This document shows positions 17,036 through 25,546 of a stretch of DNA of 64,000 nucleotides, in pieces. Below the pieces are notes generated by a model. The model ran no database searches, was not told the DNA's origin, and saw nothing but the letters and a program-made list of their open reading frames with translations. The position numbers and the translations under genes were made by a program. Source of the DNA: Cellulomonas sp. URHE0023 (lineage in GTDB: Bacteria; Actinomycetota; Actinomycetes; Actinomycetales; Cellulomonadaceae); assembly GCF_000688475.1 (NCBI RefSeq), contig NZ_JIAN01000006.1, positions 558,001 through 622,000 of the forward strand, read 5' to 3'. Each line of letters opens with the position of its first letter. Positions within the stretch are counted from its first letter, which is position 1.

Positions 17036-19702
17036 TCAGCCGGTGTTCTGCAGACCGGCGGAGACGCCGTTGACGGAGAGCAGCAGAAGTCGCCGCAGGT
17101 CGTCGACCTGCTCGGGCGCGGCACCTGTGCGCAGCGTCCGCAGCGCCCGCAGCTGCAGGAGCGAGAGGGCGTCGACGTAGGGGCTGCGCAGCTGGACGGC
17201 GCGACCGAGGATGCGGCGGCGGGACAGGATCGCGTCGCTCTCGGTGATGAGCAGGACCCACTTGCGCGTCAGCGCCATCTCCTCGAGCACCTGGCCGGCG
17301 AGGTCGGCACGATCGCCCAGGGCGAGGTAGCGCTCGGCGATCCGCTGGTCCGTCTTGGCCAGCGACATCTCGACGTTGTCGATCATCGTGGTGAACAGCG
17401 GCCACTGCGCGTACGCAGCCTGGAGCTCGTCGAGGTCACCGACCTCCTCCAGGGCGGTACCGAGGCCGTACCACCCGGCGAGGTTGATCCGCGCCTGCGA
17501 CCACGAGAACACCCACGGGATCGCACGCAGGTCGTCGAGCGACTCGACCGACAGACCGCGACGGGCCGGACGTGAGCCGATCGGCAGCAGGCCGAGCTCC
17601 TCCAGGGGGGTGACCTCCGCGAACCACTGCGGGAACCCCGGGGACTTGACGAGCTTGTGGAACCGCACGCGCGACGTCTCGTCGATGCGCGCGGCGAGCG
17701 GGGTGAACCGCTCCGTGGCGGCCGAGTTGCGCTTCTCGACCGACGGCGCACCGGCCAGAAGGGTCGCCGCGGCGACCTGCTCGATGTGCCGCGCTGCGAT
17801 CACCGGGTCGCCGTACCGCGCGAAGATGACCTCGCCCTGCTCGGTGAGCTTGAAGCGACCGTCGACCGAGCCCGGCGGCTGCGCCAGGAGTGCCCGGTTG
17901 GCGGGGCCGCCGCCACGCCCGAGCGCGCCACCGCGTCCGTGGAACAGGGTCAGGACGATGTTGTTGCGGTGCGCCCACTCCGTGATCCGGCGCTGTGCCG
18001 CATCGAGGGTCAAGGTGGCCGACACCGGGCCGACGTCCTTGGAGGAGTCCGAGTAGCCGAGCATGATCTCGACGCGGCGACCGTTCTCCGCGAGCCGGCG
18101 CTGCACCTGGGGGAACTCCAGGGCCGCCTCGAGGATGTCGACGCTGGCCTCGAGGTCCGCGAAGGTCTCGAACAGCGGGATCGCGTCGATGATCGGTGTG
18201 AAGTCCGCACCCTCGAACGCGATCTCGGCCAGCTGGTAGACGGCCGCGAGGTGCTCCGGGGACTGCGTGAACGAGACGATGTACCGGCGAGCCGCCTCTA
18301 GGCCGAACCGGCGCTGCACCTCCCCGAGCGCGCGGAACGTTGCCAGCACCTCGAGCGTGCGAGGCTCCAGCTCGCCGTCGATGCCGTTCTTCGCGATGTC
18401 CGCCAGCGCACCCTCGTGGACCTGGGAGTGCTGCCGGACCTCGAGCTCGGCCAGGTGGAACCCGAACGTCTGCACCTGCCAGATGAGCCGCTGCAGCTCG
18501 CCGAACGCGGACCTCGTCGCCCCGGCCTCGGCCAGGGACTGCTGCACGACGGTCAGGTCGGACTCGAACTCGCTCGCATCCGGGTACGCCAGGGATGCGT
18601 CCTGGCTGCGGGTCGCTGCCAGGCGCTCGGCCAGGAAGTACACGACACGACGGTGCGGCTCGTTCGGCGCGTCGACGGCGATGCGCTCGGCCAGCGCCCC
18701 GTCGAGCGCGATCTGGCTCTCCCAGAGGGCAGCCAGCCCGGCGGATGCAGGCGTGTCGTCGGCGGAGAGCGTCAGCCCTCCTGCCGTGCGCCGGGCGGAG
18801 GCCTCGAGCTCGCTGAGCACCTTGTCCGACGAGAGCTGAGCCGCCTGCAGGGTGATCTCGGCCGTGACGTTCGGGTTGCCGTCCCGGTCGCCGCCGATCC
18901 ACGAGCCCAGACGCGCGAACGCCCGCACAGCGGGTGCGGTAGTCCCCGCGGCGTCGGCCAGCAGCCAGTCGTCCAGGCGTCGGTACACGTCCGGCAGGGT
19001 GTCGGCGAGCGTGGACTCGAAGACGCTCAGGACCGTGCGGACCTCGTCGAGAACCGTGGGCTTCGCCTCGCGGAGCGGCGCCGTGCGCCAGAGCGTGTCG
19101 ATCTCACCGAGCAGCTTGCGGTCGTTCTCCGCGAGCGACATGCCGCCGCCGCTGCGCGAGTCCCGCTCGGCGACGAGCTCCGCGATCCGCCGGATGGACG
19201 CCGAGACCGCTCGCCGACGGGCCTCGGTCGGGTGCGCCGTCAGGACCGGACGGAACTCCATGTCTGCCAGCCGCTGGCGCGCGACGTCCTGGCCAACCTC
19301 CTGAGCCAGCTGGGCGACCGCAGCCGGCAGGGAGTCGTCGGGTGCGAGATGGGACGGCTGCAGGCTCGCCTCACGCTCGCGCAGGACGCGGATCCGGTGG
19401 TACTCCTCGGCCGTGTTGGCCAGGTGGAAGTAGCACGTGAACGCCCGGGCGACCTGCTCGGCACGAGCCAGCGTGAAGCCCGACACCAGCTCCTCGGCCT
19501 GCGCGAGCGCCTCGGCATCGGGCCCGTTGTGGGCTCGGATCGCCAGCTCGCGCAGCCGCTCGACGTCGGCCAGCAGGTCATCGCCGACGGCCTCCCGCAG
19601 CACCCGACCGAGGAACTCGCCCAGAACACGGACGTCGTTGCGCAGCGGTTCGGGTACCTCGTGGTTGGCCATGCCCTGCGGGGCCTCGCTCGGTGCAGTC
19701 AC
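17036..19702 (-). CDS. ppc: Phosphoenolpyruvate carboxylase
   Basis: Cytoplasmic anaplerotic enzyme forming oxaloacetate from PEP and bicarbonate. At 888 residues it is close to the usual 880-970. Catalytic features include VLTAHPTEARRR (active-site His), the GYSDSSKDVG motif, the FHGRGGALGRGGGPANRA glycine loop and the conserved C-terminal QNTG. I choose the GTG at 19702 because TAGTTT lies 7 nt upstream, in keeping with a leaderless start; an ATG 30 nt downstream is an alternative. A perfect 13-bp hairpin follows the stop. Confidence 0.96.
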   Translation of the reverse strand: MTAPSEAPQGMANHEVPEPLRNDVRVLGEFLGRVLREAVGDDLLADVERLRELAIRAHNGPDAEALAQAEELVSGFTLARAEQVARAFTCYFHLANTAEEYHRIRVLREREASLQPSHLAPDDSLPAAVAQLAQEVGQDVARQRLADMEFRPVLTAHPTEARRRAVSASIRRIAELVAERDSRSGGGMSLAENDRKLLGEIDTLWRTAPLREAKPTVLDEVRTVLSVFESTLADTLPDVYRRLDDWLLADAAGTTAPAVRAFARLGSWIGGDRDGNPNVTAEITLQAAQLSSDKVLSELEASARRTAGGLTLSADDTPASAGLAALWESQIALDGALAERIAVDAPNEPHRRVVYFLAERLAATRSQDASLAYPDASEFESDLTVVQQSLAEAGATRSAFGELQRLIWQVQTFGFHLAELEVRQHSQVHEGALADIAKNGIDGELEPRTLEVLATFRALGEVQRRFGLEAARRYIVSFTQSPEHLAAVYQLAEIAFEGADFTPIIDAIPLFETFADLEASVDILEAALEFPQVQRRLAENGRRVEIMLGYSDSSKDVGPVSATLTLDAAQRRITEWAHRNNIVLTLFHGRGGALGRGGGPANRALLAQPPGSVDGRFKLTEQGEVIFARYGDPVIAARHIEQVAAATLLAGAPSVEKRNSAATERFTPLAARIDETSRVRFHKLVKSPGFPQWFAEVTPLEELGLLPIGSRPARRGLSVESLDDLRAIPWVFSWSQARINLAGWYGLGTALEEVGDLDELQAAYAQWPLFTTMIDNVEMSLAKTDQRIAERYLALGDRADLAGQVLEEMALTRKWVLLITESDAILSRRRILGRAVQLRSPYVDALSLLQLRALRTLRTGAAPEQVDDLRRLLLLSVNGVSAGLQNTG

Positions 19703-19709
19703 GGGCCCA

Positions 19710-19715
19710 AAACTA
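19710..19715 (-). promoter_or_regulatory. Leaderless-type -10 box of ppc
   Basis: TAGTTT with a 7-nt spacer to the GTG at 19702. Confidence 0.4.
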
Positions 19716-19779
19716 GGGCACGTTCGGCGCTCCGTGCCCCGGGCGTCCACGGCTGCTCCATGTGAGACGCGTCTCGCCC

Positions 19780-20631
19780 TCACACCGCCAGGTCGTCGAG
19801 GAGGCTCGGGCGGCGCGGCACCCAGCCCCAGGTCGCCCGCGCGAGGGCACCGTCGGCCTGCTGGTCGACGAGCAGGGCGTCCGCGAGAGCGGCGCCCAGC
19901 CTGGCCCGCGACTCGTCAGGGGTCTCGGGCAGGACGACACCGTCGACGCCGACCACCGCCTGAGCGATCTCGCGGACGCTCGGGTTGTGCCCCGACGCGG
20001 CCGCCACCCGCCCCCGCGGACCGTCGGTCAGCGCTGCGACGTACAGGTCGGCCAGGTCCTCGACGTGCACCGTGGTCCAGTGCTGGTCACCGGACCCGAT
20101 GAGTCGCAGCGCACCGTCCTGCGACCGGGAGCCCTCACCGAACACCCCCGCGACGATTCCGCTGTGGTGCCCGTAGACGATGGCGGGCGCGATGAGCGTC
20201 GCGCGGACGTCCGCGCTCAGCACCCGGTTCTCGCGCTCGATACGCCATGCGACGATCGCCGGCGGGTCCAGCGGGCCGTCCTCCGCGACCCGTCCTGCGC
20301 CCCAGATCCAGATGCCGCTCGTGTGCAGGTAGCGCTTGTCCGTCCCCGCGAACGCGGTGACCACGGCGTCGACCACGGCGTCGTCGAGCGCGGGGCCCTG
20401 CTCGTCCCCCGTCGCCGCGGTGTGGATCGCGGCGTCGACCGTCCCGAGCTGCTCGACCAGCCACTCCGTGTCGGTGAGATCGTGCACGACGGCCTTCGCA
20501 CCGGTCTCACGGGCCTGCTGCGCCGAGGACTCGCTGCGGGTCACGGCGAGCACCTCGTGGCCGGCAGCGAGGAGTGCTGTGAGGACGTTCGAGCCGACGT
20601 AGCCGGTCGCACCGGTGAGAAGCACGTTCAT
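19780..20631 (-). CDS. NAD-dependent epimerase/dehydratase-family (extended SDR) protein
   Basis: 283-residue Rossmann-fold protein. The nucleotide-binding motif GATGYVG is at residues 7-13. The usual SDR Tyr-x3-Lys is not obvious, so it may be an atypical NmrA/atypical-SDR type reductase; the sequence WIWGAGRVAED lies where the active site would be. GGAGGTCCTC precedes the ATG. It is divergent from an HxlR regulator with a palindromic site between them, a common pairing in which the regulator responds to a reactive substrate. Confidence 0.85.
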   Translation of the reverse strand: MNVLLTGATGYVGSNVLTALLAAGHEVLAVTRSESSAQQARETGAKAVVHDLTDTEWLVEQLGTVDAAIHTAATGDEQGPALDDAVVDAVVTAFAGTDKRYLHTSGIWIWGAGRVAEDGPLDPPAIVAWRIERENRVLSADVRATLIAPAIVYGHHSGIVAGVFGEGSRSQDGALRLIGSGDQHWTTVHVEDLADLYVAALTDGPRGRVAAASGHNPSVREIAQAVVGVDGVVLPETPDESRARLGAALADALLVDQQADGALARATWGWVPRRPSLLDDLAV

Positions 20632-20673
20632 GAGGACCTCCGTCTGTCGTGGTTGATCTGCGTCGTCGCCGAT

Positions 20674-20690
20674 AGTATGGATTTGATACT
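20674..20690. promoter_or_regulatory. Candidate HxlR operator between the SDR and HxlR genes
   Basis: AGTATGGATTTGATACT has 5-bp inverted arms separated by 7 nt, and lies 43 nt from the SDR start and 29 nt from the regulator start. HxlR-family proteins bind AGTAT/ATACT-type inverted repeats in such divergent promoters. Confidence 0.6.
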
Positions 20691-20718
20691 GGTCACTTCA
20701 ACGGAAGTCGGTCACCTC

Positions 20719-21090
20719 GTGGAAACCGTGCCCTACGACGTCCTCGACGTCGCCTGCCCCAGCCGGATGGTCCTGGCCCGCGTCGGAGAGAAGTGGACCG
20801 TGCGCATCCTGCTGTCGCTCGACCGGTCCGTCCTGCGGTTCACGGAGCTGCGCGGTCTGCTGACCGACATCACCCCCAAGGTGCTCACCGAGACGCTGCG
20901 GTCGCTCGAACGCGACGGGCTGGTCACGCGACAGGTCTTCGCGCAGGTCCCACCCCGCGTCGAGTACCGGCTGACCCCGCTGGGCACCTCGCTCCTCGAC
21001 GCGGTCCAGACGCTGCGCTCGTGGTCCGAGGCGAACGCTCCCGCGATCCTCGAGTCCCGCGCTCGCGCCGACGCCGCGGCGCTCGTCTGA
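20719..21090 (+). CDS. HxlR-family winged-helix transcriptional regulator
   Basis: 123-residue MarR-related regulator. The HxlR hallmarks are CPSRMVLARVGEKWTVRILL near the N-terminus, with Cys as the possible redox or electrophile sensor, the FTELRGLLTDITPKVLTETLRSLE recognition region and VEYRLTPLG wing. The GTG at 20719 is chosen because the operator-like palindrome lies just upstream and GGAAG precedes it; a second GTG nine nt later is possible. It probably controls the divergent SDR gene and itself. Confidence 0.9.
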   Translation: METVPYDVLDVACPSRMVLARVGEKWTVRILLSLDRSVLRFTELRGLLTDITPKVLTETLRSLERDGLVTRQVFAQVPPRVEYRLTPLGTSLLDAVQTLRSWSEANAPAILESRARADAAALV

Positions 21091-21105
21091 GAGGCTGCGA
21101 AGCCC

Positions 21106-21735
21106 TCACCCAGCCACCGTTCTGGACGAGCCTCCCCCGCTGATCGTGGTCCGCACCGCGGTGACCGTCGGACGACCGGGCACGGACGAGAACCCGAAGC
21201 GCACAGGCGGCACGGTCGCCGTCAGCTCCCCGCACGGCACCGAGTCCCAGGTGGCGCGCACGGCGACCACACGGTGCTGACCCAGGGCGCCGTACCACTC
21301 ACGCCGCCCGCCTCCTGCGGTCCCCCTCGTGCGGACGTCCGGGAAGACAGCCCGCGCCACGGGGTCCGCCGCCGTCGCGAACGCCCGGGACCGCGCGATC
21401 GTGCGTGGCAGAGCGGTGAGCATCGCACCGAGCGCGGTCCTGCCGCCCAGGGTCACCACGGCGTCGAACGGTCCGGCCTCGACGCGCCACTCACGAGCCG
21501 CGGGGTCGCACGTGAGCCGCACAGGGGTGATGACGACCTCGTCGAAGACGTAGGTCTGCGAGATCTCCTCGGCGACCGCGGGCGTCGGGGCGAGCAGCGT
21601 GCGCCAGCCGGCGGCGTCCTCGCTCATGACGTCGGCGAACGGTGGCCAGGGCGAGCGGAGCCAGCGACCGACGACCACGCGCCGACCGTCGGACGTCGCC
21701 AGGCCCAGGATGTGCCCGTCGTAGCGTTCGATCAC
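21106..21735 (-). CDS. Conserved hypothetical protein
   Basis: 209 residues, not recognised. It opens with IERYDGHILGLATSDGRRVVVGRW and is rich in short beta-like stretches (VVITPVRLTCDP, EAGPFDAVVTLGG), with no signal peptide or membrane helix. Codon use resembles its neighbours. The GTG start has no convincing ribosome-binding site. It converges on the HxlR gene with a 15-nt gap and no clear terminator hairpin. Confidence 0.65.
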   Translation of the reverse strand: MIERYDGHILGLATSDGRRVVVGRWLRSPWPPFADVMSEDAAGWRTLLAPTPAVAEEISQTYVFDEVVITPVRLTCDPAAREWRVEAGPFDAVVTLGGRTALGAMLTALPRTIARSRAFATAADPVARAVFPDVRTRGTAGGGRREWYGALGQHRVVAVRATWDSVPCGELTATVPPVRFGFSSVPGRPTVTAVRTTISGGGSSRTVAG

Positions 21736-21979
21736 CGGTCCAGTCTGGTCGGCCAGGCCCCCGCCGGCTCGTGGGCCTACTCATGCCCGACGTGCTGGCT
21801 GGCGGGCGAGGCGCGACGACGCACGGCCGCGCTCGAGGAGCTGCTCGGGCCGTTCTCGCTCAGGGCTGAGGCCGCCGCAGGAAGGCATGGCACGGGACCT
21901 CGACGGCCGTCCCGGGTTGCAGACGCATCCGGACCGCACTCCAATAAAAGTGCGGGGGGCCCACCGAAGGAGGCCGGAA

Positions 21980-22366
21980 ATGGACGACCAGACTCTCTGG
22001 ATCATCGTCGCCGCCGTCGTGCTCATCGGGATCGTGGTCGCGTTCCTGGCGCTCAGCGGACGGTCACGCAGGCGCGAGGAAGCCCAGCGCGCCAAGGCGC
22101 AGCAGATCCGCGAGCAAGCCGCCGCCGAGCAGGTCGAGCTGCAGCGTCGCGAGGCCGAGGCGGCACGCCTCGACGCCGAAGCCAGGCTCGCGCAGGCCGA
22201 GGCGGACGCCCGCGCCGCGGACGCGGCCGCACTCCAGAACAAGGCTCGGGCGCACGCGCAGGAGGCCAGCGGCGCCCGCTCCGACCTCGACGAACGGCTG
22301 AGCACGGCCGACCGGATCGACCCCGACGTCGTCGTCGACGAGTCACCTCGCGAGTCGCGCCACTGA
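21980..22366 (+). CDS. Small membrane-anchored coiled-coil protein
   Basis: 128 residues: one N-terminal transmembrane helix (about 6-27, LWIIVAAVVLIGIVVAFLAL), then a long Ala/Glu/Arg/Gln-rich helix (about 30-100) predicted as coiled coil and cytoplasmic by the positive-inside rule, and an acidic tail. AAGGAGG lies 6 nt before the ATG, one of the strongest ribosome-binding sites in the window, so abundant expression is likely. The family is not recognised; similar small proteins are common in actinobacteria. The 244 nt before it hold no gene I can support. Confidence 0.75.
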   Translation: MDDQTLWIIVAAVVLIGIVVAFLALSGRSRRREEAQRAKAQQIREQAAAEQVELQRREAEAARLDAEARLAQAEADARAADAAALQNKARAHAQEASGARSDLDERLSTADRIDPDVVVDESPRESRH

Positions 22367-22386
22367 ACCCCGCGCATCACGGACCG

Positions 22387-22442
22387 CTGCCGCCGCCTGC
22401 CCCCCGGGCGGTGGCAGTCGTGCGCAAGGCAGGACTGCGCAC
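22387..22442 (+). terminator. Two tandem hairpins after the coiled-coil gene
   Basis: An 11-bp stem (22387-22397 with 22407-22417, one G-U pair) is followed by a perfect 7-bp stem, GTGCGCA with TGCGCAC (22420-22426 and 22436-22442). No U-tract. Probable terminator before the sortase operon. Confidence 0.55.
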
Positions 22443-22561
22443 CTGAGGCGCATCACAGCTACGAGTCCACCAGGTGCATCCGAGCAGAGGCCTACGTGCG
22501 AAGGAGGGGTGTCAGCACATCGGCCGCCCGGACTCACGGGCCAGTCCTCGAAGGACGCACC

Positions 22562-23386
22562 ATGCGCGCACGAACGTTCGCCGGCATCGCCGCCGGAAGC
22601 CTCGCACTCCTCACCCTTGCCGCGATGCCCGCATCGGCCGCGGACCCCGCAAAGCTCTCCGTCCTGCACGGGGTGCCCGGTCTCACAGTCGACGTGTGGG
22701 TCAACGGCGAGCGCACGCTCGACGACTTCACCCCCGGGTCGTTGGCAGGTCCTCTGGACCTGGCAGCCGGGACGTACACCGTCGCCATCACCGCCGCGGA
22801 CGCCGTCGACGCCTCCGCTCCCGCAATCGGGCCGGTCGACCTGGCCCTCGAGGCCGGCAAGAACTACACGGCCGTCGCGCACCTCGACGCGGCAGGCAAG
22901 CCGACCGCGACGCTGTTCACGAACGACATCTCCACCACGGCGGCCGGGCAGGGCCGGCTGACCGTCCGGCACGTCGCCGCGGCTCCCGGGGTCGACGTTC
23001 TCGCCGGCGGTACCGCGGTGATCACCAACCTCACCAACCCGACCGAGAAGGTGCTCAACCTTCCGGCCGGCACCGTCTCGGCGAGCGTCACGGCGACAGG
23101 CACGACGACGCCTGCGCTGCTCGGTCCGGCCGACGTGCCGGTCGCCGAGGGCACCAGCACGATCGTCTACGCCTGGGGCAGCGCGACCACGTCACCCGCG
23201 ACGCTCGCGCTCGCGACGCAGACGATCACCGGCCTGCACGGCAGTCCCTCCGGCGTGAACGCCGGCGAGGTCGGCCTGGTCTCGGGCAACGACACGGCGG
23301 CCTGGCCGTACGCGGTCGGCGCCCTGGCCATCGCAGGCATCATCGGCCTCGGCATCGCCCGGCGCGCCTCGACCCGGTCGAGCTGA
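22562..23386 (+). CDS. Secreted DUF4397-domain protein with C-terminal membrane anchor
   Basis: 274 residues. A Sec signal peptide (MRARTFAGIAAGSLALLTLA, cleavage near ASAAD at about 28) is followed by two DUF4397 repeats: LSVLHGVPGLTVDVWVNG and LTVRHVAAAPGVDVLAGG mark their starts. The C-terminus has a hydrophobic helix and a basic tail (ARRASTRSS), resembling a cell-wall sorting signal, but no LPXTG motif precedes it. AAGGA stands 7 nt before the ATG. It is first in an operon with a class F sortase, an ECF sigma factor and an anti-sigma factor. Confidence 0.88.
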   Translation: MRARTFAGIAAGSLALLTLAAMPASAADPAKLSVLHGVPGLTVDVWVNGERTLDDFTPGSLAGPLDLAAGTYTVAITAADAVDASAPAIGPVDLALEAGKNYTAVAHLDAAGKPTATLFTNDISTTAAGQGRLTVRHVAAAPGVDVLAGGTAVITNLTNPTEKVLNLPAGTVSASVTATGTTTPALLGPADVPVAEGTSTIVYAWGSATTSPATLALATQTITGLHGSPSGVNAGEVGLVSGNDTAAWPYAVGALAIAGIIGLGIARRASTRSS

Positions 23387-24105
23387 CCCTGTCGACGACC
23401 AGTCGGCCGACGCCCGGGAAGGCTCCAGCACCTTCCCGGGCGTCGGCGTGCCGCAGGGGGCTCGGGGCGCTCCTCGTCCTGGCCGCTGCGATCGGGCTCG
23501 CCACCGCGTGCAGCCCGCAGGAACCAGCCCCCGGACCGTCGGTCGCGGTGCCGTCGCCCTCCACGGCGGCGCCACGGCCGACTCCCCCGCCCTCGGTGCC
23601 GCCGGTCCCCGTCCGCGACGCAGCCCTCGGCGCGACACCGCCACCCGCCGCAGCACCCGAACCTGTGCGGCTCGTCGTGCCGGACGTCTCGGTGGACATG
23701 GCCGTGGATCCCGTCGGCGTCCAGGAGGACGGAGCCATGCAGATCCCCGAGGACGCGGACCGCGCCGGCTGGTACCGGTACGGACCGGCCCCGTCCGATG
23801 CGCAAGGCACCACGGTTCTGGCCGCGCACGTCGACAGCCGGCTCACCGGGATCGGGCCGTTCGCACGCCTGCGCGAGCTGAACGTGGGATCGACCCTCAC
23901 GGTCACCACGAGCGACGGGACCGAGCACGCCTACCGCGTCGTCGACCGGCAGGAGGTCGCCAAGGACACCGCACCGGTCGCGCAGTGGTTCGAGCGGACC
24001 GGCGCCCCGCGGTTGGTGCTCGTGACCTGCGGCGGAGCGTTCCGCCGGGACATCGGGCACTATGAGGACAACATCGTCGTCACCGCCGAGCCGATCGATG
24101 GATAG
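23383..24105 (+). CDS. Class F sortase, lipoprotein-type N-terminus
   Basis: 240 residues if read from the CTG at 23383. The transpeptidase triad is visible: His149 in VLAAHVDS, Cys216 in LVTCGG, and Arg221/222. The N-terminus has a basic region, a hydrophobic segment and a lipobox-like LATAC (Cys43), then a Pro-rich linker. No in-frame ATG, GTG or TTG exists that would keep this signal, so the start is doubtful. CTG at 23383 would overlap the DUF4397 stop (CTGA), or CTG at 23389. A GTG inside the linker would lose the signal. A 16-bp hairpin spans the first codons. Confidence 0.8.
   Translation: MTLSTTSRPTPGKAPAPSRASACRRGLGALLVLAAAIGLATACSPQEPAPGPSVAVPSPSTAAPRPTPPPSVPPVPVRDAALGATPPPAAAPEPVRLVVPDVSVDMAVDPVGVQEDGAMQIPEDADRAGWYRYGPAPSDAQGTTVLAAHVDSRLTGIGPFARLRELNVGSTLTVTTSDGTEHAYRVVDRQEVAKDTAPVAQWFERTGAPRLVLVTCGGAFRRDIGHYEDNIVVTAEPIDG
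23407..23446 (+). other. Perfect 16-bp hairpin inside the sortase 5' end
   Basis: CCGACGCCCGGGAAGG at 23407-23422 is perfectly complementary to 23431-23446 with an 8-nt loop. It looks like an intrinsic terminator stem without a U-tract, but the sortase reading frame runs through it. It may attenuate or tune expression of the downstream genes. Confidence 0.7.
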
Positions 24106-24745
24106 CGACGTGACACTGGCGCACACGTGGGAGGAGCCGTCCGTGACCGTACCCGGGCCTGGCTCCGGGGACACTGTGCGACCGCACGGCCGCGATCCGG
24201 ACGGCGAAGGAGTCAACGCGCTCGGCGTCGCGTTCGCCGGCGGCGACGAGAGCGCGCTCGCGGAGGCCTACCGACGGTGGGCGACGCTCGTGCACTCGAT
24301 CGCGTTGCGGTCGCTCGGGAGCATCTCTGACGCGGAGGACGTCACCCAGCTCGTCTTCGTCCAGGCGTGGCGGAGCCGGGAACGGTTCGACCCCGCCCGG
24401 GCCCGCCTGCCCGCCTGGTTGCTCGGCATCACGCGACACGTCGTCGCAGACACGCACGAGCGGCGCAGCCGTGACCGGCGGTTGCGCGACAGGTCCGCGG
24501 AGTCGGCGCAGGAGGTGACGACGACCGTCGACGACCGGGTCGTCGACCGGGTGGTGATCGCCGACGAGCTGGATCGGCTTGGCGACCCGCAGCGCACCAT
24601 CCTGCGGCTCGCGTTCTACGACGACCTCACCCACGACCAGATCGCGAGCCGGCTGGACCTGCCGCTCGGCACGGTGAAGAGCCACGTCCGGCGCAGCCTC
24701 GCCCGACTACGGACCAGATGGGAGGCCGACGGTGTCGTTCGATGA
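24098..24745 (+). CDS. ECF-family RNA polymerase sigma factor
   Basis: 215-residue sigma-70-type factor with region 2 ([21 protein letters not shown] to [20 protein letters not shown]) and region 4 ([23 protein letters not shown], the helix-turn-helix). It resembles SigK/SigL-type ECF factors held by RskA-like anti-sigma factors. The ATG at 24098 overlaps the sortase stop by 8 nt; a GTG at 24110 is an alternative. The anti-sigma gene begins inside its last codons. By analogy it probably transcribes its own operon, including the sortase and DUF4397 genes. Confidence 0.92.
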   Translation: MDSDVTLAHTWEEPSVTVPGPGSGDTVRPHGRDPDGEGVNALGVAFAGGDESALAEAYRRWATLVHSIALRSLGSISDAEDVTQLVFVQAWRSRERFDPARARLPAWLLGITRHVVADTHERRSRDRRLRDRSAESAQEVTTTVDDRVVDRVVIADELDRLGDPQRTILRLAFYDDLTHDQIASRLDLPLGTVKSHVRRSLARLRTRWEADGVVR

Positions 24746-25493
24746 CTCGCACGTGGACGACGACGTGCTCGCGCTGCTCGCCCTCGGCGAGGACGCTGGT
24801 TCCACGGCAGACCACGCCCACCTCGAGCAGTGCCGACGCTGCGCCGACGAGGTCCAGTCGCTGCGCGATGTCGTGCTGCTCGCGCGGTCGGGCACCGGGG
24901 GCGCACGGCTCGTCGCACCCGCACCCGCCGTGTGGGACCGGGTCGCCGACGAGCTCAGGCTCGCTCCCGGCACCCGCGCGCTCGGAGCGTCGACGCCCCA
25001 ACCGCCTCCGCCCGCCGAGCCGCTCGCCGACGTCGTACCCCTGCGTCCGCGTCGCTCACGCCCGGTCGGCTGGTCCTGGGTCGCCGGTGCCGCGGCCGTC
25101 GGTCTCGTCGTGGGTGGCGGCGGTGCCTGGTGGCTGGCCAACCGCGGCCAGTCGACCACGGTGCTCGCCACGGCGACGCTCGAGCCGCTCCCCGGATGGG
25201 ACGCAGCCGGGTCGGCCGTCGTGGAGACGTCGCCGGACGGCGGTCGGGTGCTGGTGGTGGACCTGTCCACCAGCGTGCCGTCCGGCAACGCCTTCCAGGA
25301 GGTCTGGCTGCTCAAGCCCGACGTCAGCGGCCTGGTGAGCCTGGGCACGTTGGAGGGGGCGTCGGGCCGGTTCGACGTGCCCGACGGGCTCGACCTCACC
25401 CAGTACTCGGTGGTCGACGTGTCGCAGGAGAATCTCGACGGGGACCCCGCACACTCCGGCGACTCCATCGTGCGGGGCCCGCTCCAGGCGTAG
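24732..25493 (+). CDS. RskA-like membrane anti-sigma factor
   Basis: 253 residues. The cytoplasmic N-terminus carries a zinc anti-sigma motif, His-x3-Cys-x2-Cys, in [13 protein letters not shown] Pro-rich linker follows, then one transmembrane helix (about 115-135, [15 protein letters not shown]) and an extracellular RskA-type domain (about 145-253). It would hold the ECF factor at the membrane and release it on regulated proteolysis. The GTG start overlaps the sigma gene by 14 nt. A bidirectional terminator follows. Confidence 0.9.
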   Translation: MSFDDSHVDDDVLALLALGEDAGSTADHAHLEQCRRCADEVQSLRDVVLLARSGTGGARLVAPAPAVWDRVADELRLAPGTRALGASTPQPPPPAEPLADVVPLRPRRSRPVGWSWVAGAAAVGLVVGGGGAWWLANRGQSTTVLATATLEPLPGWDAAGSAVVETSPDGGRVLVVDLSTSVPSGNAFQEVWLLKPDVSGLVSLGTLEGASGRFDVPDGLDLTQYSVVDVSQENLDGDPAHSGDSIVRGPLQA

Positions 25494-25509
25494 GTCGTGT
25501 CAGCGTGGG

Positions 25510-25540
25510 TGCAGCGCCCAGACGTGCGAGGGGCGCTGCA
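25510..25540. terminator. Bidirectional hairpin terminator
   Basis: TGCAGCGCCC at 25510-25519 pairs perfectly with GGGCGCTGCA at 25531-25540; a further AGCGT/ACGCT pairing extends the stem. It lies between the convergent anti-sigma and dps genes. Confidence 0.7.
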
Positions 25541-25546
25541 CGCTGG

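Noticed and set aside
21736..21979. Possible tiny protein with a CPTCW motif near 21,777
   Set aside because: No start codon with a ribosome-binding site, no stop in a plausible place before the coiled-coil gene, and composition like a random high-GC frame.
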